A DNA stretch of 8,597 nt, taken from an uncultured Lachnospiraceae bacterium. GTDB lineage: Bacteria > Bacillota_A > Clostridia > Lachnospirales > Lachnospiraceae. This document shows, piece after piece, positions 1-6,168 of this stretch. The notes under the pieces were generated by a model. The model worked only from the letters and a program-made list of their open reading frames with translations, made no database searches and was not told the origin of the DNA. The position numbers and the translations under genes were made by a program. Numbering within the stretch: position 1 is the stretch's first letter; each line of letters starts with the position of its first letter. The stretch is taken from NCBI GenBank assembly GCA_910585655.1, contig CAJUFW010000058.1, forward strand, positions 695 through 9,291, in the 5' to 3' direction.

Positions 1-868
1 AAACTGCCATTTCTTTCAATTCCGTACAACCTGCAAAAGAAGAAGAGCCAAGCCGTGTAAGATTTTTTGGCAAAGAAAGTTCTGTCAGGTTCTTACAGGA
101 ATAAAAAGTAGCATGACCGATTTCCTCCAGGCTGTCCGGCAAAATGATTTGCGTATACAGACTATATGAAAATGCCCAATCCGCAATTTTCTTCACCCCA
201 TCTGGTACTTTTATCTTCCCGTTCCTTTCCTTTTCTGCATATATCAACACATCATTAACAATCAAAAAAGGAGTCTCCTTGGGCATTTGCTCCATCTGCT
301 GCTCCATCCATGGAGTATCTAAGAACGTCTTTTCCGCACCAGGATTCGCGACCGTAGAAGGGATCTTTATTTCCGCCAATTTCACACAACGATAAAAAGC
401 AGCATTCCCAATATATGTCACCTGCTCTGGAATTTCGAGCCGCTCCAGCTTTTTGCAGCCTGAAAATGCTGAATAACCGATTTTTTGCAGGCTGTTCGGT
501 AGCTTTACATGTTCTAAATTCGTACAACCTTGAAATACTCTTCCTTCAATCTTTTTGACTCCTTCCGGAATCACGATGGAACGTATTGTTTTGTTTTTAA
601 TAAAGGCGGCTTCCCCGATAATTTTTATTCCTTCCGGAATCACCACATCCCCGCCCGGTCCATAGTATCTTACCAGACGATCCTTTTCGATCTCAAATTC
701 CTCCGCCGCCGGTGTCTCTTTCTGCCCCTTGCCGACCTCCGCCGCCTGAACCTGACATATACCCGGACAAAGCTCTGCTATCAGGAACGGGCTTGCGACC
801 AGCAAAACGAAAAGAAAAAAACGAACCGATATCAGAAAATAGTTAATAGATTGTTTGATTTTTCTCAT
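1..868 (-). CDS. BspA-like leucine-rich repeat surface/secreted protein, 5' part (runs off left edge)
   Basis: The minus strand is open from an ATG at 868 to the left edge, giving 289 codons with no stop. The start is supported by AAGGAGG (876-882) seven bases upstream. Residues 1-42 look like a signal peptide: basic start MRKIKQS, hydrophobic core RFFLFVLLVASPFLIA, likely cleavage after VQA. From about residue 60 the protein has LRR_5 (BspA/TpLRR) repeats of the form IPxGVKxIGxxAFxxCxxL, for example VVIPEGIKIIGEAAF, LPNSLQKIGYSAFSGC and LPDSLEEIGHATFYSC. Near residues 160-190 the repeats are interrupted by an island with FLDTPWMEQQ and FLIVNDVLIYAEK, a variant often seen in clostridial BspA proteins. 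The family is usually extracellular and linked to adhesion or surface display; the actual ligand is unknown. The C-terminal part, where any anchor would be, is outside the window. Confidence 0.9.
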   Translation of the reverse strand, partial: MRKIKQSINYFLISVRFFLFVLLVASPFLIAELCPGICQVQAAEVGKGQKETPAAEEFEIEKDRLVRYYGPGGDVVIPEGIKIIGEAAFIKNKTIRSIVIPEGVKKIEGRVFQGCTNLEHVKLPNSLQKIGYSAFSGCKKLERLEIPEQVTYIGNAAFYRCVKLAEIKIPSTVANPGAEKTFLDTPWMEQQMEQMPKETPFLIVNDVLIYAEKERNGKIKVPDGVKKIADWAFSYSLYTQIILPDSLEEIGHATFYSCKNLTELSLPKNLTRLGSSSFAGCTELKEMAV

Positions 869-914
869 AAGTAAGCCTCCTTCTGAATGTTCTTTTGCTG
901 CTTTATTGTCTTTT

Positions 915-943
915 ATTATAGCATGGAACAGACACAGGCGCAA
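915..943 (-). promoter_or_regulatory. Promoter for the BspA-like gene
   Basis: On the minus strand there is a TATAAT -10 box (915-920) preceded by TGC, an extended -10. A TTGCGC -35-like hexamer (938-943) lies 17 bp upstream. It would give a leader of about 40 nt before the start codon at 868. This is a sequence match only; no start site has been mapped. Confidence 0.6.
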
Positions 944-981
944 GGAACTCTATAAGCAGGAAAAGGGTTATGTTCACCCCA

Positions 982-1000
982 TTTTCATATTCCCTGAAAA
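982..1000. promoter_or_regulatory. Candidate operator, TTTTCA-N7-TGAAAA dyad
   Basis: A perfect 6-bp inverted repeat, TTTTCA (982-987) and TGAAAA (995-1000), is separated by TATTCCC. It ends six bases before the -35 box of the downstream reductase gene and lies between the two divergent promoters, a usual place for a regulator site. The core TTTCAT(AT)TCCCTG recurs upstream of the rpiR gene. Which protein binds it is unknown. Confidence 0.35.
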
Positions 1001-1006
1001 AAAGCC

Positions 1007-1036
1007 TTGACCGAACAGATACTCGAACTTTATAAT
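1007..1036 (+). promoter_or_regulatory. Promoter for the Fe-S aldo/keto reductase
   Basis: A TTGACC -35 box (1007-1012) and a perfect TATAAT -10 box (1031-1036) are separated by 18 bp. Transcription would start near 1043, leaving a leader of about 28 nt before the ATG at 1071. This is the strongest promoter match in the window. Confidence 0.75.
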
Positions 1037-1070
1037 AGAACTATCAAGTAAAAAATGGAGGGTATTGATT

Positions 1071-2192
1071 ATGGCTTATTTAGGTGAAAACATCCCAAAG
1101 CTGGGATTTGGTCTTATGCGTCTGCCGATGCTGGGGGAGGATGTCGATATTGAGCAGACCAAGCAAATGGTCGATTTATTTCTGGAAAAGGGGTTTACGT
1201 ATTTTGATACGGCGTATGGCTATCTGGGCGGAAAGTCCGAAATGGCAGTCAAAACAGCTCTGGTAGACCGCTACCCACGAGAGAAATTTCAGTTAGCGAC
1301 AAAGCTTCCTGCCTGGGCGGGCGCCGCCAATGCCGAAGAAGCAAAAAATATGTTTTGGACGTCTCTCGAACGGACAGGTGCCGGATACTTCGACTTTTAC
1401 CTGTTACATAACTTAGGTGACACCCGGACACAGGTATTTGAAGACTTTGGCATTTGGGATTTTGTAAAAGAACAAAAGGCGGCTGGGAAAATCAAGCATC
1501 TTGGCTTCTCCTTCCACGACAAAGCAGACGTTTTAGACCAGGTGCTGACCGCCCATCCGGAAGTTGAATTTGTTCAGCTTCAGATCAACTACGCCGACTG
1601 GAACAATGACTCCGTGCAGTCCAGACTTTGTTATGAAACCGCCAGAAAGCACAACAAGCCGGTGATTATCATGGAGCCTGTTAAGGGCGGCAATCTGTCA
1701 AACCTGCCGGATTCCGTAGCTGCTATTTTTAAAGCTGCCAACCCGGAGGCTTCTCTTTCCTCCTGGGCAGTACGCTTCGCCGCTTCCCTGGACGGACTGG
1801 TGACGGTTCTCTCCGGTATGTCTACGATAGAGCAGATGAAGGATAACGTTTCTTATATGGAACAGTTCCAGCCGCTTACTGATGCAGAGCGCAAAGTAAT
1901 TGCGGATGTACAGGCTGCTCTGGCAGCTATGCCGACCATTCCTTGTACAAGCTGCCAGTATTGTATGAAAGGCTGCCCACAGGAAATCAATATCCCAGGA
2001 GCTTTCAGCAGTATGAATCTTTACCTGACCTATGGCAACCTGCAAAGTGCCAAAGGAAACTATGGCTGGGCAACCTCCAAGGGTGGCAAGCCTTCGACCT
2101 GTATCGCCTGCGGACAATGCGAATCTGTCTGCCCACAGCATATTTCGATTATTGAGGAGCTAAAGAGAACGGCGGATTTGATGGAAGGCTGA
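1071..2192 (+). CDS. Aldo/keto reductase with C-terminal two-cluster 4Fe-4S domain (COG1453 type)
   Basis: A 373-residue cytoplasmic oxidoreductase. Residues 1-~285 form an aldo/keto reductase TIM barrel with the catalytic tetrad visible as D46 and Y51 (FDTAYGYLGG), K78 (ATKLP) and H113 (LLHNLG). The C-terminus carries two ferredoxin-like motifs of the form CxxCxxCxxxCP: CTSCQYCMKGCP (C292, C295, C298, C302) and CIACGQCESVCP (C344, C347, C350, C354), each able to hold a 4Fe-4S cluster. Such fusions are common in anaerobic Firmicutes and are thought to couple carbonyl reduction to low-potential electron carriers; the physiological substrate is unknown. I chose the ATG at 1071 because GGAGGG (1057-1062) sits eight bases upstream. 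A TTG two codons earlier (1065) would leave too little spacing. The gene has its own promoter and appears monocistronic, diverging from the BspA-like gene. Confidence 0.92.
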   Translation: MAYLGENIPKLGFGLMRLPMLGEDVDIEQTKQMVDLFLEKGFTYFDTAYGYLGGKSEMAVKTALVDRYPREKFQLATKLPAWAGAANAEEAKNMFWTSLERTGAGYFDFYLLHNLGDTRTQVFEDFGIWDFVKEQKAAGKIKHLGFSFHDKADVLDQVLTAHPEVEFVQLQINYADWNNDSVQSRLCYETARKHNKPVIIMEPVKGGNLSNLPDSVAAIFKAANPEASLSSWAVRFAASLDGLVTVLSGMSTIEQMKDNVSYMEQFQPLTDAERKVIADVQAALAAMPTIPCTSCQYCMKGCPQEINIPGAFSSMNLYLTYGNLQSAKGNYGWATSKGGKPSTCIACGQCESVCPQHISIIEELKRTADLMEG

Positions 2193-2209
2193 TTTTAGCA
2201 ACTATGATT

Positions 2210-2331
2210 GACACTCTGCGCTGCTACAAGCTAAAAAGTACAGCAAAGACACCATTTTGCAACAGGCTGCACAGTCCATGCTGGCTCAGGCAAATCAGCA
2301 GATACAGGGCGTTCTGGCGTTGTTACAGTAA
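2210..2331 (+). pseudogene. Flagellin C-terminal remnant (decayed gene fragment)
   Basis: Beginning 17 nt after the reductase stop, the plus strand encodes AKKYSKDTILQQAAQ, QSMLAQANQQ and QGVLALLQ followed by TAA (2230-2331). This matches the highly conserved coiled-coil D0 C-terminus of flagellins (family pattern: (M/K)xxYSKxxILxQAxQSMLAQANQxxQGVLxLLx). Only about 33 codons are intact. There is no start codon or ribosome site for this frame, and an in-frame TGA lies at 2209-2211. Just upstream, GCTGCTACAAGC (2220-2231) reads A-A-T-S in a shifted frame, and GAC ACT (2210-2215) reads D-T in a third. This is how a D-T-x-A-A-T-S-E-M segment would look after small deletions. The rest of the gene is absent. 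It most likely marks a deleted or recombined flagellin locus whose terminator survived. Confidence 0.8.
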
Positions 2332-2354
2332 TAGCCATTATTACTTTATTTCAC

Positions 2355-2388
2355 AAGGAAAGGCGTGATTTTCATCACGCCTTTCCTT
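2355..2388. terminator. Bidirectional intrinsic terminator between convergent genes
   Basis: A perfect 15-bp stem, AAGGAAAGGCGTGAT (2355-2369) and its exact complement (2374-2388), closes a 4-nt loop. On the plus strand the T-rich end of the stem is followed by TCTG rather than a long U tract; on the minus strand the tail is also weak. It lies between the plus-strand reductase/flagellin relic and the stop of the minus-strand glucosidase, so it probably serves both directions. Its position 23 nt behind the flagellin stop suggests it was originally the flagellin terminator. Confidence 0.8.
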
Positions 2389-2428
2389 TCTGAAAAAACA
2401 GTTTCCTAAGAGATTCTGAGCCTTTTCC

Positions 2429-3904
2429 TTACTCTAACTCTTCCCCATTGCTGCGGATTACCTTTTGATACCAATAGAATGATTTCTTGCGGCTTCTCGA
2501 ATAATCGCCTGTTCCGTCGTCGTGCTTGTTGACATAAACAAACCCATAACGTTTTGCCATCTCACCTGTCGAAGCGCTAACCAGGTCGATACAGCCCCAT
2601 GGAGTATAGCCCATCAGTTCTACGCCATCCTCTTCTACAGCGGCTTTCATCGCCTCAATATGAGCGCGGAGATAATCAATCCGGTAATCATCGTTGATAC
2701 TGCCGTCCTCTTCTACCTGATCCACCGCGCCCAGTCCGTTTTCTACTACAAACAACGGAATCTGATAACGGTCATAAAGCTGATTTAACGCAATCCGCAG
2801 TCCCAGCGGATCAATCTGCCAGCCCCAATCCGAAGCCTTTAAGTATGGATTTTTGATACCACCCATCAGGTTGCCGCCTGTCGTTTCTTTATCGTCGGTC
2901 TTTTTCGCCGCTACGCTTGACATATAATAAGAGAAGGAAAGGAAGTCCACAACGCCTTTACGGATAATCTCATCGTCTCCCTCTTCCTTCTGAATGACAA
3001 TACCCTCGCGTTCAAACTGCTTTAGCATATAAGACGGATAATAGCCTCTGCACTGAATATCTGTAAAGAACAGAGAACCGCTGTTTCTCTGATGAGCCAT
3101 CAGCACGTCTTCCGGGTTGCAGGAGTAAGCATAGCATGGATTGTAAGCCAGCATACAGCCGATTTGGAATTCCGGATTGATTTCATGTCCCATCAGCACT
3201 GCCTTAGCGCTTGCTACAAACTGATGGTGCGCCGCCTGCATCAATACCTGACGATCGCGGGAAGCCACACCACCTTCTAACCAGCCAGCCAGAGAAATAC
3301 AGTTGATTTCATTAAAGGTCAGCCAGTATTTTACCTTCTCTTTGTAACGCTTAAATATCGCCTCGCAATAACGCAGGTAACAGTCAACCGTCCTTCTATC
3401 TGCCCAGGAATTCCACTTGTTTGTCAATCCCAACGGCGTCTCATAGTGGGAAATTGTCACCAGCGGCTCGATCCCATGCTTCTTGCAGGCATCAAACACC
3501 CGGTCGTAAAAGGCAAGCCCGTCCTCATTTGGCTCCAGTTCGTCCCCGTTCGGGAAAATTCTCGTCCAGGCAATCGAGAGCCGGAACGTCTTAAAGCCCA
3601 TTTCTGCCAGCAAGGCAATATCTTCTTCATAATGATGATAAAAGTCTACCGCAGTATGGTTCGGATAAAAGTATCCCTCTACCGGTCCAAACACACTGCC
3701 CTCCGGCAGCTCGGTAGCCGCCCAGAACGGTACCTCTCCTGTCGTTCCGTCCGCCAGCGTATAAGTGAGCTTGCGCATCTCCGTCTTCGTTCCGCCCGTC
3801 AGGCAGTCGTCGCTCGACGGTCCCTTGCCGCCCTCCTGCCATCCTCCTTCAAACTGATTGGCCGCAGTCGCGCCGCCCCATAAAAAATCCTTTGAAAAAC
3901 CCAT
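2429..3904 (-). CDS. bglA: 6-phospho-beta-glucosidase, glycoside hydrolase family 1
   Basis: A full-length (491-residue) GH1 retaining glycosidase that should cleave 6-phospho-beta-glucosides (such as phosphorylated cellobiose or aryl-glucosides) in the cytoplasm after PTS import. The N-terminal signature FLWGGATAANQFEGG is at residues 7-21. The acid/base is E199 in TFNEIN and the nucleophile E388 in VVENG. Near the C-terminus, SASTGEMAKRYGFVYV (443-458) supplies the Ser-Lys-Tyr set (S443 or S445, K451, Y453) that binds the 6-phosphate and separates this group from plain beta-glucosidases. The start is supported by AGGAGGA (3914-3920) nine bases upstream of the ATG at 3904. No PTS transporter gene is in the window, so the enzyme depends on one elsewhere. 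It diverges from an RpiR-type regulator, its likely controller. The exact sugar, and hence the symbol (bglA/bglH/ascB-like), is uncertain. Confidence 0.93.
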   Translation of the reverse strand: MGFSKDFLWGGATAANQFEGGWQEGGKGPSSDDCLTGGTKTEMRKLTYTLADGTTGEVPFWAATELPEGSVFGPVEGYFYPNHTAVDFYHHYEEDIALLAEMGFKTFRLSIAWTRIFPNGDELEPNEDGLAFYDRVFDACKKHGIEPLVTISHYETPLGLTNKWNSWADRRTVDCYLRYCEAIFKRYKEKVKYWLTFNEINCISLAGWLEGGVASRDRQVLMQAAHHQFVASAKAVLMGHEINPEFQIGCMLAYNPCYAYSCNPEDVLMAHQRNSGSLFFTDIQCRGYYPSYMLKQFEREGIVIQKEEGDDEIIRKGVVDFLSFSYYMSSVAAKKTDDKETTGGNLMGGIKNPYLKASDWGWQIDPLGLRIALNQLYDRYQIPLFVVENGLGAVDQVEEDGSINDDYRIDYLRAHIEAMKAAVEEDGVELMGYTPWGCIDLVSASTGEMAKRYGFVYVNKHDDGTGDYSRSRKKSFYWYQKVIRSNGEELE

Positions 3905-3939
3905 GTCTTTATGTCCTCCTTTTTCACATCTGCCCGTTC

Positions 3940-3964
3940 GCTGGAATTCCAGCCTGTCAGGCTG
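3940..3964. promoter_or_regulatory. Two overlapping palindromes in the bglA leader (candidate operator)
   Basis: GCTGGAATTCCAGC (3940-3953) is a perfect 14-bp palindrome. CAGCCTG-T-CAGGCTG (3950-3964) is a perfect 7-bp inverted repeat sharing four bases with it. Both lie just downstream of the predicted -10 box of the glucosidase promoter, where a bound repressor would block transcription, or where the RNA could form alternative hairpins. The RpiR product is the obvious candidate ligand, but this is inferred from position. Confidence 0.45.
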
Positions 3965-3978
3965 CTTTTCATACCCTT

Positions 3979-4008
3979 ATCATACCAGCTTTTCCCCCAC
4001 TCTGGCAA
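3979..4008 (-). promoter_or_regulatory. Promoter for bglA
   Basis: On the minus strand TTGCCA (-35, 4003-4008) and TATGAT (-10, 3979-3984) are separated by 18 bp. The transcript would carry a leader of about 70 nt containing the two palindromes at 3940-3964. Sequence match only. Confidence 0.6.
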
Positions 4009-4048
4009 GCCTTTCTTTCCGTTTCAGGGCAAATTGGCACAAAACTTT

Positions 4049-4069
4049 CATTCCCTGTTCCATTCCCTG
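4049..4069 (+). repeat. Direct repeat CATTCCCTG x2 upstream of rpiR
   Basis: CATTCCCTG occurs at 4049-4057 and again at 4061-4069, a 12-bp period close to one helical turn. The pair overlaps the weak -35 region of the rpiR promoter, so it could be a tandem regulator site. The first copy sits in TTTCATTCCCTG, resembling the dyad at 982-1000. Confidence 0.4.
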
Positions 4070-4092
4070 ATGTTTGTGATATAATTGTATCA
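4058..4092 (+). promoter_or_regulatory. rpiR promoter with dyad over the -10 box
   Basis: A perfect TATAAT -10 box is at 4080-4085, with only a weak TTCCAT -35 (4058-4063) 16 bp upstream. An inverted repeat TGATA-N6-TATCA (4077-4081 and 4088-4092) straddles the -10 box. A site placed there fits autoregulation, but the binding protein is not shown. Confidence 0.5.
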
Positions 4093-4124
4093 AAACAATC
4101 TCATTTTTAAAACAGGAGTTCATT

Positions 4125-5078
4125 ATGATATTAGAACAGTTAGAACAAATGGAGCTTTTTACCGATGCCGAACGGCAAATCATTCACTATCTGCTCCGTC
4201 ATCCGGCAGATATCCTGGAATTGTCTGTCAGAGATCTGGCTAAAAACAGCTACACCAGCAGTTCTACGGTCAACCGTCTGGCAGCAAAGTTCTCCGGCGG
4301 TATGTCCTTTACCCGTTTTAAAGCGGCTTTATTTGCCGAACTGCATCAAAGTACCTCCAACCCCTCTCCGCCGCCAGAACACCTAAATGAAATTCAAATA
4401 AACGAAACCGTTCATTCCCTAGCGGGAAAAGTAGCCGCTACGCAAATCGAAGCAGTGGAACGCACCCGGCGCTCCCTAGATTATCCTGCCCTTTTACATG
4501 CCGCCCGTCTGCTCCAGCAAGCCAGTCAAATCTATTTCTTTGGCTTTGACGACAATCTTTCTATCGCCAAACCATACCTGAATCGGATGATGACCTTTGG
4601 CAAGCAGGTCATTCTCCACGATGCCACAAATGCGCAATATTACCAGGCGCTGATTATCCCGGAGCAAAACAGCATGACCGTTCCGGCGGCTCTTTTTATC
4701 AGCCGTACCGGAAGCAACCGCAAGCTAGTAGAAATTGCTTCTATCCTGCATGACAAACGTATCCCTGTTCTTATGCTGACCCCTGTCAAAGACAGTCCTT
4801 TGGGAAGGCTGGCAAGTGAATGGATCGAAATTCCATATAGCTCCCCTGCCCGTCACGACTCTCCTCACCACAGCCATGACGGCAACCAATTCGGTAGCAT
4901 AGGCAACCTTGCCAGCATTCTGTTTGAATCCTCTCTTCAGTTTGTTCTCACCCTGTTGTGCAGCCTGATGTTTACTCACAATTATGAAAACAGCCAAAAA
5001 CTTCTCCGACAATATGGAGAGCTTTACCTTCAAGATAACCCGGATGTATCCAAACTGGCCAAACCTCTTTCCCATTAA
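4125..5078 (+). CDS. MurR/RpiR-family transcriptional regulator with SIS domain
   Basis: A 317-residue sugar-phosphate-responsive DNA-binding protein. Residues 1-~75 form the RpiR-type helix-turn-helix (LSVRDLAKNSYTSSSTVNRLAAKF around 32-56). Residues ~120-290 form a SIS phosphosugar-binding fold, with YFFGFDDN (137-144) and ISRTGSNRKLVEIA (192-205) matching its ligand loops. Family members usually sense a phosphorylated sugar and control the divergent catabolic gene, here the 6-phospho-beta-glucosidase. The start ATG has AGGAG (4114-4118) six bases upstream. A His-rich stretch, HDSPHHSHDGN (244-254), sits within the SIS region and is not a typical family feature. It is followed 25 nt later by the LysR gene on the same strand with no terminator between, so the two may share a transcript. 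Confidence 0.9.
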   Translation: MILEQLEQMELFTDAERQIIHYLLRHPADILELSVRDLAKNSYTSSSTVNRLAAKFSGGMSFTRFKAALFAELHQSTSNPSPPPEHLNEIQINETVHSLAGKVAATQIEAVERTRRSLDYPALLHAARLLQQASQIYFFGFDDNLSIAKPYLNRMMTFGKQVILHDATNAQYYQALIIPEQNSMTVPAALFISRTGSNRKLVEIASILHDKRIPVLMLTPVKDSPLGRLASEWIEIPYSSPARHDSPHHSHDGNQFGSIGNLASILFESSLQFVLTLLCSLMFTHNYENSQKLLRQYGELYLQDNPDVSKLAKPLSH

Positions 5079-5103
5079 AAATTCACAAAGAAAGGGCAAA
5101 CTT

Positions 5104-5997
5104 ATGTATAATCCTCAATTAGAAACGTTCCTCTACGCTGCCGACGCCGGAAGCTTCAGCAAAGCGGCGGAGCAAATGTTTATCACCCCTACCGCCGTTA
5201 TTAAGCAAATCAACCTCTTAGAATCCACATTGGATATAAAACTGTTTGATCGTACCCACCGGGGGCTGACGCTGACCAAGGCAGGAGTATCTTTTTATAA
5301 AGATGCGAAATACATCATCCAATACTCCAAGGATTCTGTCAGCCGGGCGAAAAACGCTATGAAGGGAGACGACAACGTGATCCGCATCGGTACCTCCCCT
5401 ATGACTCCCGCGCAGGCTCTGATCGAGCTATGGCCTACCGTCCATGAACAATGCCCGGAAATCAAATTTCAGATGATACCTTTTGAAAATTCTCTGGAAA
5501 ATGCCAGCGAGATTTTAGCCAACCTCGGTCGCGACATTGATATTGTTGTGGGGCTTTTTGACGAAGTTATGTTACGTCTACGACAGTGCGCCGGATTTGA
5601 GCTTTCCAGAGAACCACTCTGCTGCGCAGTATCCATCTACCATCCTCTGGCGTCAAAAACCAGGCTAAGCATAGAGGATCTGCACGGAGAAAATCTTTTG
5701 ATAATGCACCGGGACTGGAGCTGTTATGTAGACGAATTATGGGATTTTTTATGGAAAAACCACCCGCAAATCCAACTTGTGGATTTTGATCTCTATCGTA
5801 TCGAAGTTTTCAACCGTTGCGAAAACGGCAACGATGTACTACTGTGTATCGAGCCATGGGCAAACATACATCCTCTGTTGAAAGTCATCCCTGTAGAATG
5901 GGATTATACCATGCCGTATGGACTGCTCCACTCGCCGGCTCCATCCGCAACCGTAGAAAAATTTTTAGCCGCTGTACAAACGATAAAACATCCGTAA
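5104..5997 (+). CDS. LysR-type transcriptional regulator
   Basis: A 297-residue LTTR, the usual family length. The N-terminal winged helix-turn-helix covers residues ~4-62: FLYAADAGSFSKAAEQMFIT, then TAVIKQINLLE and LFDRTHRGLTLTKAG. Residues ~92-297 are the two-lobed periplasmic-binding-like effector domain (VIRIGTSPM at the domain start). The ATG at 5104 is chosen because the LTTR fold begins there and AAAGGG (5091-5096) is seven bases upstream. An ATG at 4984 in the same frame would add 40 residues that overlap the rpiR coding region and do not look like LTTR. The aldo/keto reductase cluster downstream on the same strand, preceded by a dyad at 6043-6060, is the most likely target. The inducer is unknown. 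Confidence 0.9.
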   Translation: MYNPQLETFLYAADAGSFSKAAEQMFITPTAVIKQINLLESTLDIKLFDRTHRGLTLTKAGVSFYKDAKYIIQYSKDSVSRAKNAMKGDDNVIRIGTSPMTPAQALIELWPTVHEQCPEIKFQMIPFENSLENASEILANLGRDIDIVVGLFDEVMLRLRQCAGFELSREPLCCAVSIYHPLASKTRLSIEDLHGENLLIMHRDWSCYVDELWDFLWKNHPQIQLVDFDLYRIEVFNRCENGNDVLLCIEPWANIHPLLKVIPVEWDYTMPYGLLHSPAPSATVEKFLAAVQTIKHP

Positions 5998-6042
5998 AAA
6001 ACCTCCTGTTTCAGCACCTAACTTTTGCAGTATATACCTTCG

Positions 6043-6060
6043 GGTTTTCGCTCGTAAACC
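6043..6060. promoter_or_regulatory. Candidate LysR-box, GGTTT-N8-AAACC
   Basis: GGTTT (6043-6047) and AAACC (6056-6060) form an inverted repeat containing the T-N11-A pattern (T6045, A6057) expected of LysR-type recognition sites. Its centre lies about 54 bp upstream of the predicted start of the reductase operon, close to the usual position of an LTTR recognition site. The neighbouring LysR protein is the likely binder. Confidence 0.45.
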
Positions 6061-6069
6061 AATCGGAAC

Positions 6070-6098
6070 TTCTCTAAACGGCTAACTCCATGTATACT
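6070..6098 (+). promoter_or_regulatory. Promoter for the aldo/keto reductase operon
   Basis: TATACT (-10, 6093-6098) has a poor -35 hexamer, TTCTCT (6070-6075), 17 bp upstream. A good -10 with a weak -35 is typical of activator-dependent promoters, which fits LysR control from the upstream dyad. Confidence 0.45.
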
Positions 6099-6121
6099 AA
6101 AGCCAATCAAACAAGAAGACA

Positions 6122-6144
6122 GACTTATCCGTATCCGGTAAGTC
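6122..6144 (+). other. Hairpin in the leader of the reductase operon
   Basis: GACTTA (6122-6127), a bulged T, CCG (6129-6131), loop TATC, then CGG (6136-6138) and TAAGTC (6139-6144) form a 9-bp stem with one bulge. It lies in the predicted 5' leader, eight bases before the AAAGGAGG ribosome site (6153-6160). It could protect the mRNA or be a second regulator site; there is no sign of a riboswitch. Confidence 0.4.
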
Positions 6145-6168
6145 AGACACAAAAAGGAGGACTAAAGA

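Noticed and set aside
255..527. Minus-strand 90-codon frame inside the BspA-like gene
   Set aside because: It is a shifted frame of the same DNA. The true frame gives continuous LRR repeats from 868 to the edge.
530..874. Plus-strand open frame of 114 codons in the BspA-like region
   Set aside because: It is antisense to the minus-strand LRR protein, has no ribosome site, and its protein is low-complexity and unlike any family. The minus-strand frame has clear LRR repeats, a signal peptide and a ribosome site.
1698..2141. 147-codon minus-strand frame inside the Fe-S reductase gene
   Set aside because: It is antisense to a gene with clear catalytic and Cys motifs, with no ribosome site or family resemblance.
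3446..3883. 145-codon plus-strand frame antisense to bglA
   Set aside because: It is a shadow of the GH1 gene. The protein is Arg-rich with no domain, and it has no promoter or ribosome site.
4984..5103. Upstream start that would extend the LysR protein by 40 residues
   Set aside because: The extra residues come from DNA coding for the RpiR C-terminus in another frame. The LTTR fold begins at 5104, which has its own ribosome site.
6030..6037. GTATATAC palindrome upstream of the reductase operon
   Set aside because: An 8-bp AT-rich palindrome is expected by chance and it is not repeated nearby. The GGTTT-N8-AAACC dyad is a better regulator site.
5817..6077. 86-codon plus-strand frame spanning the LysR 3' end and the intergenic region
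   Set aside because: It mostly overlaps LysR in another frame and has no ribosome site. The intergenic part is better explained by regulatory elements.
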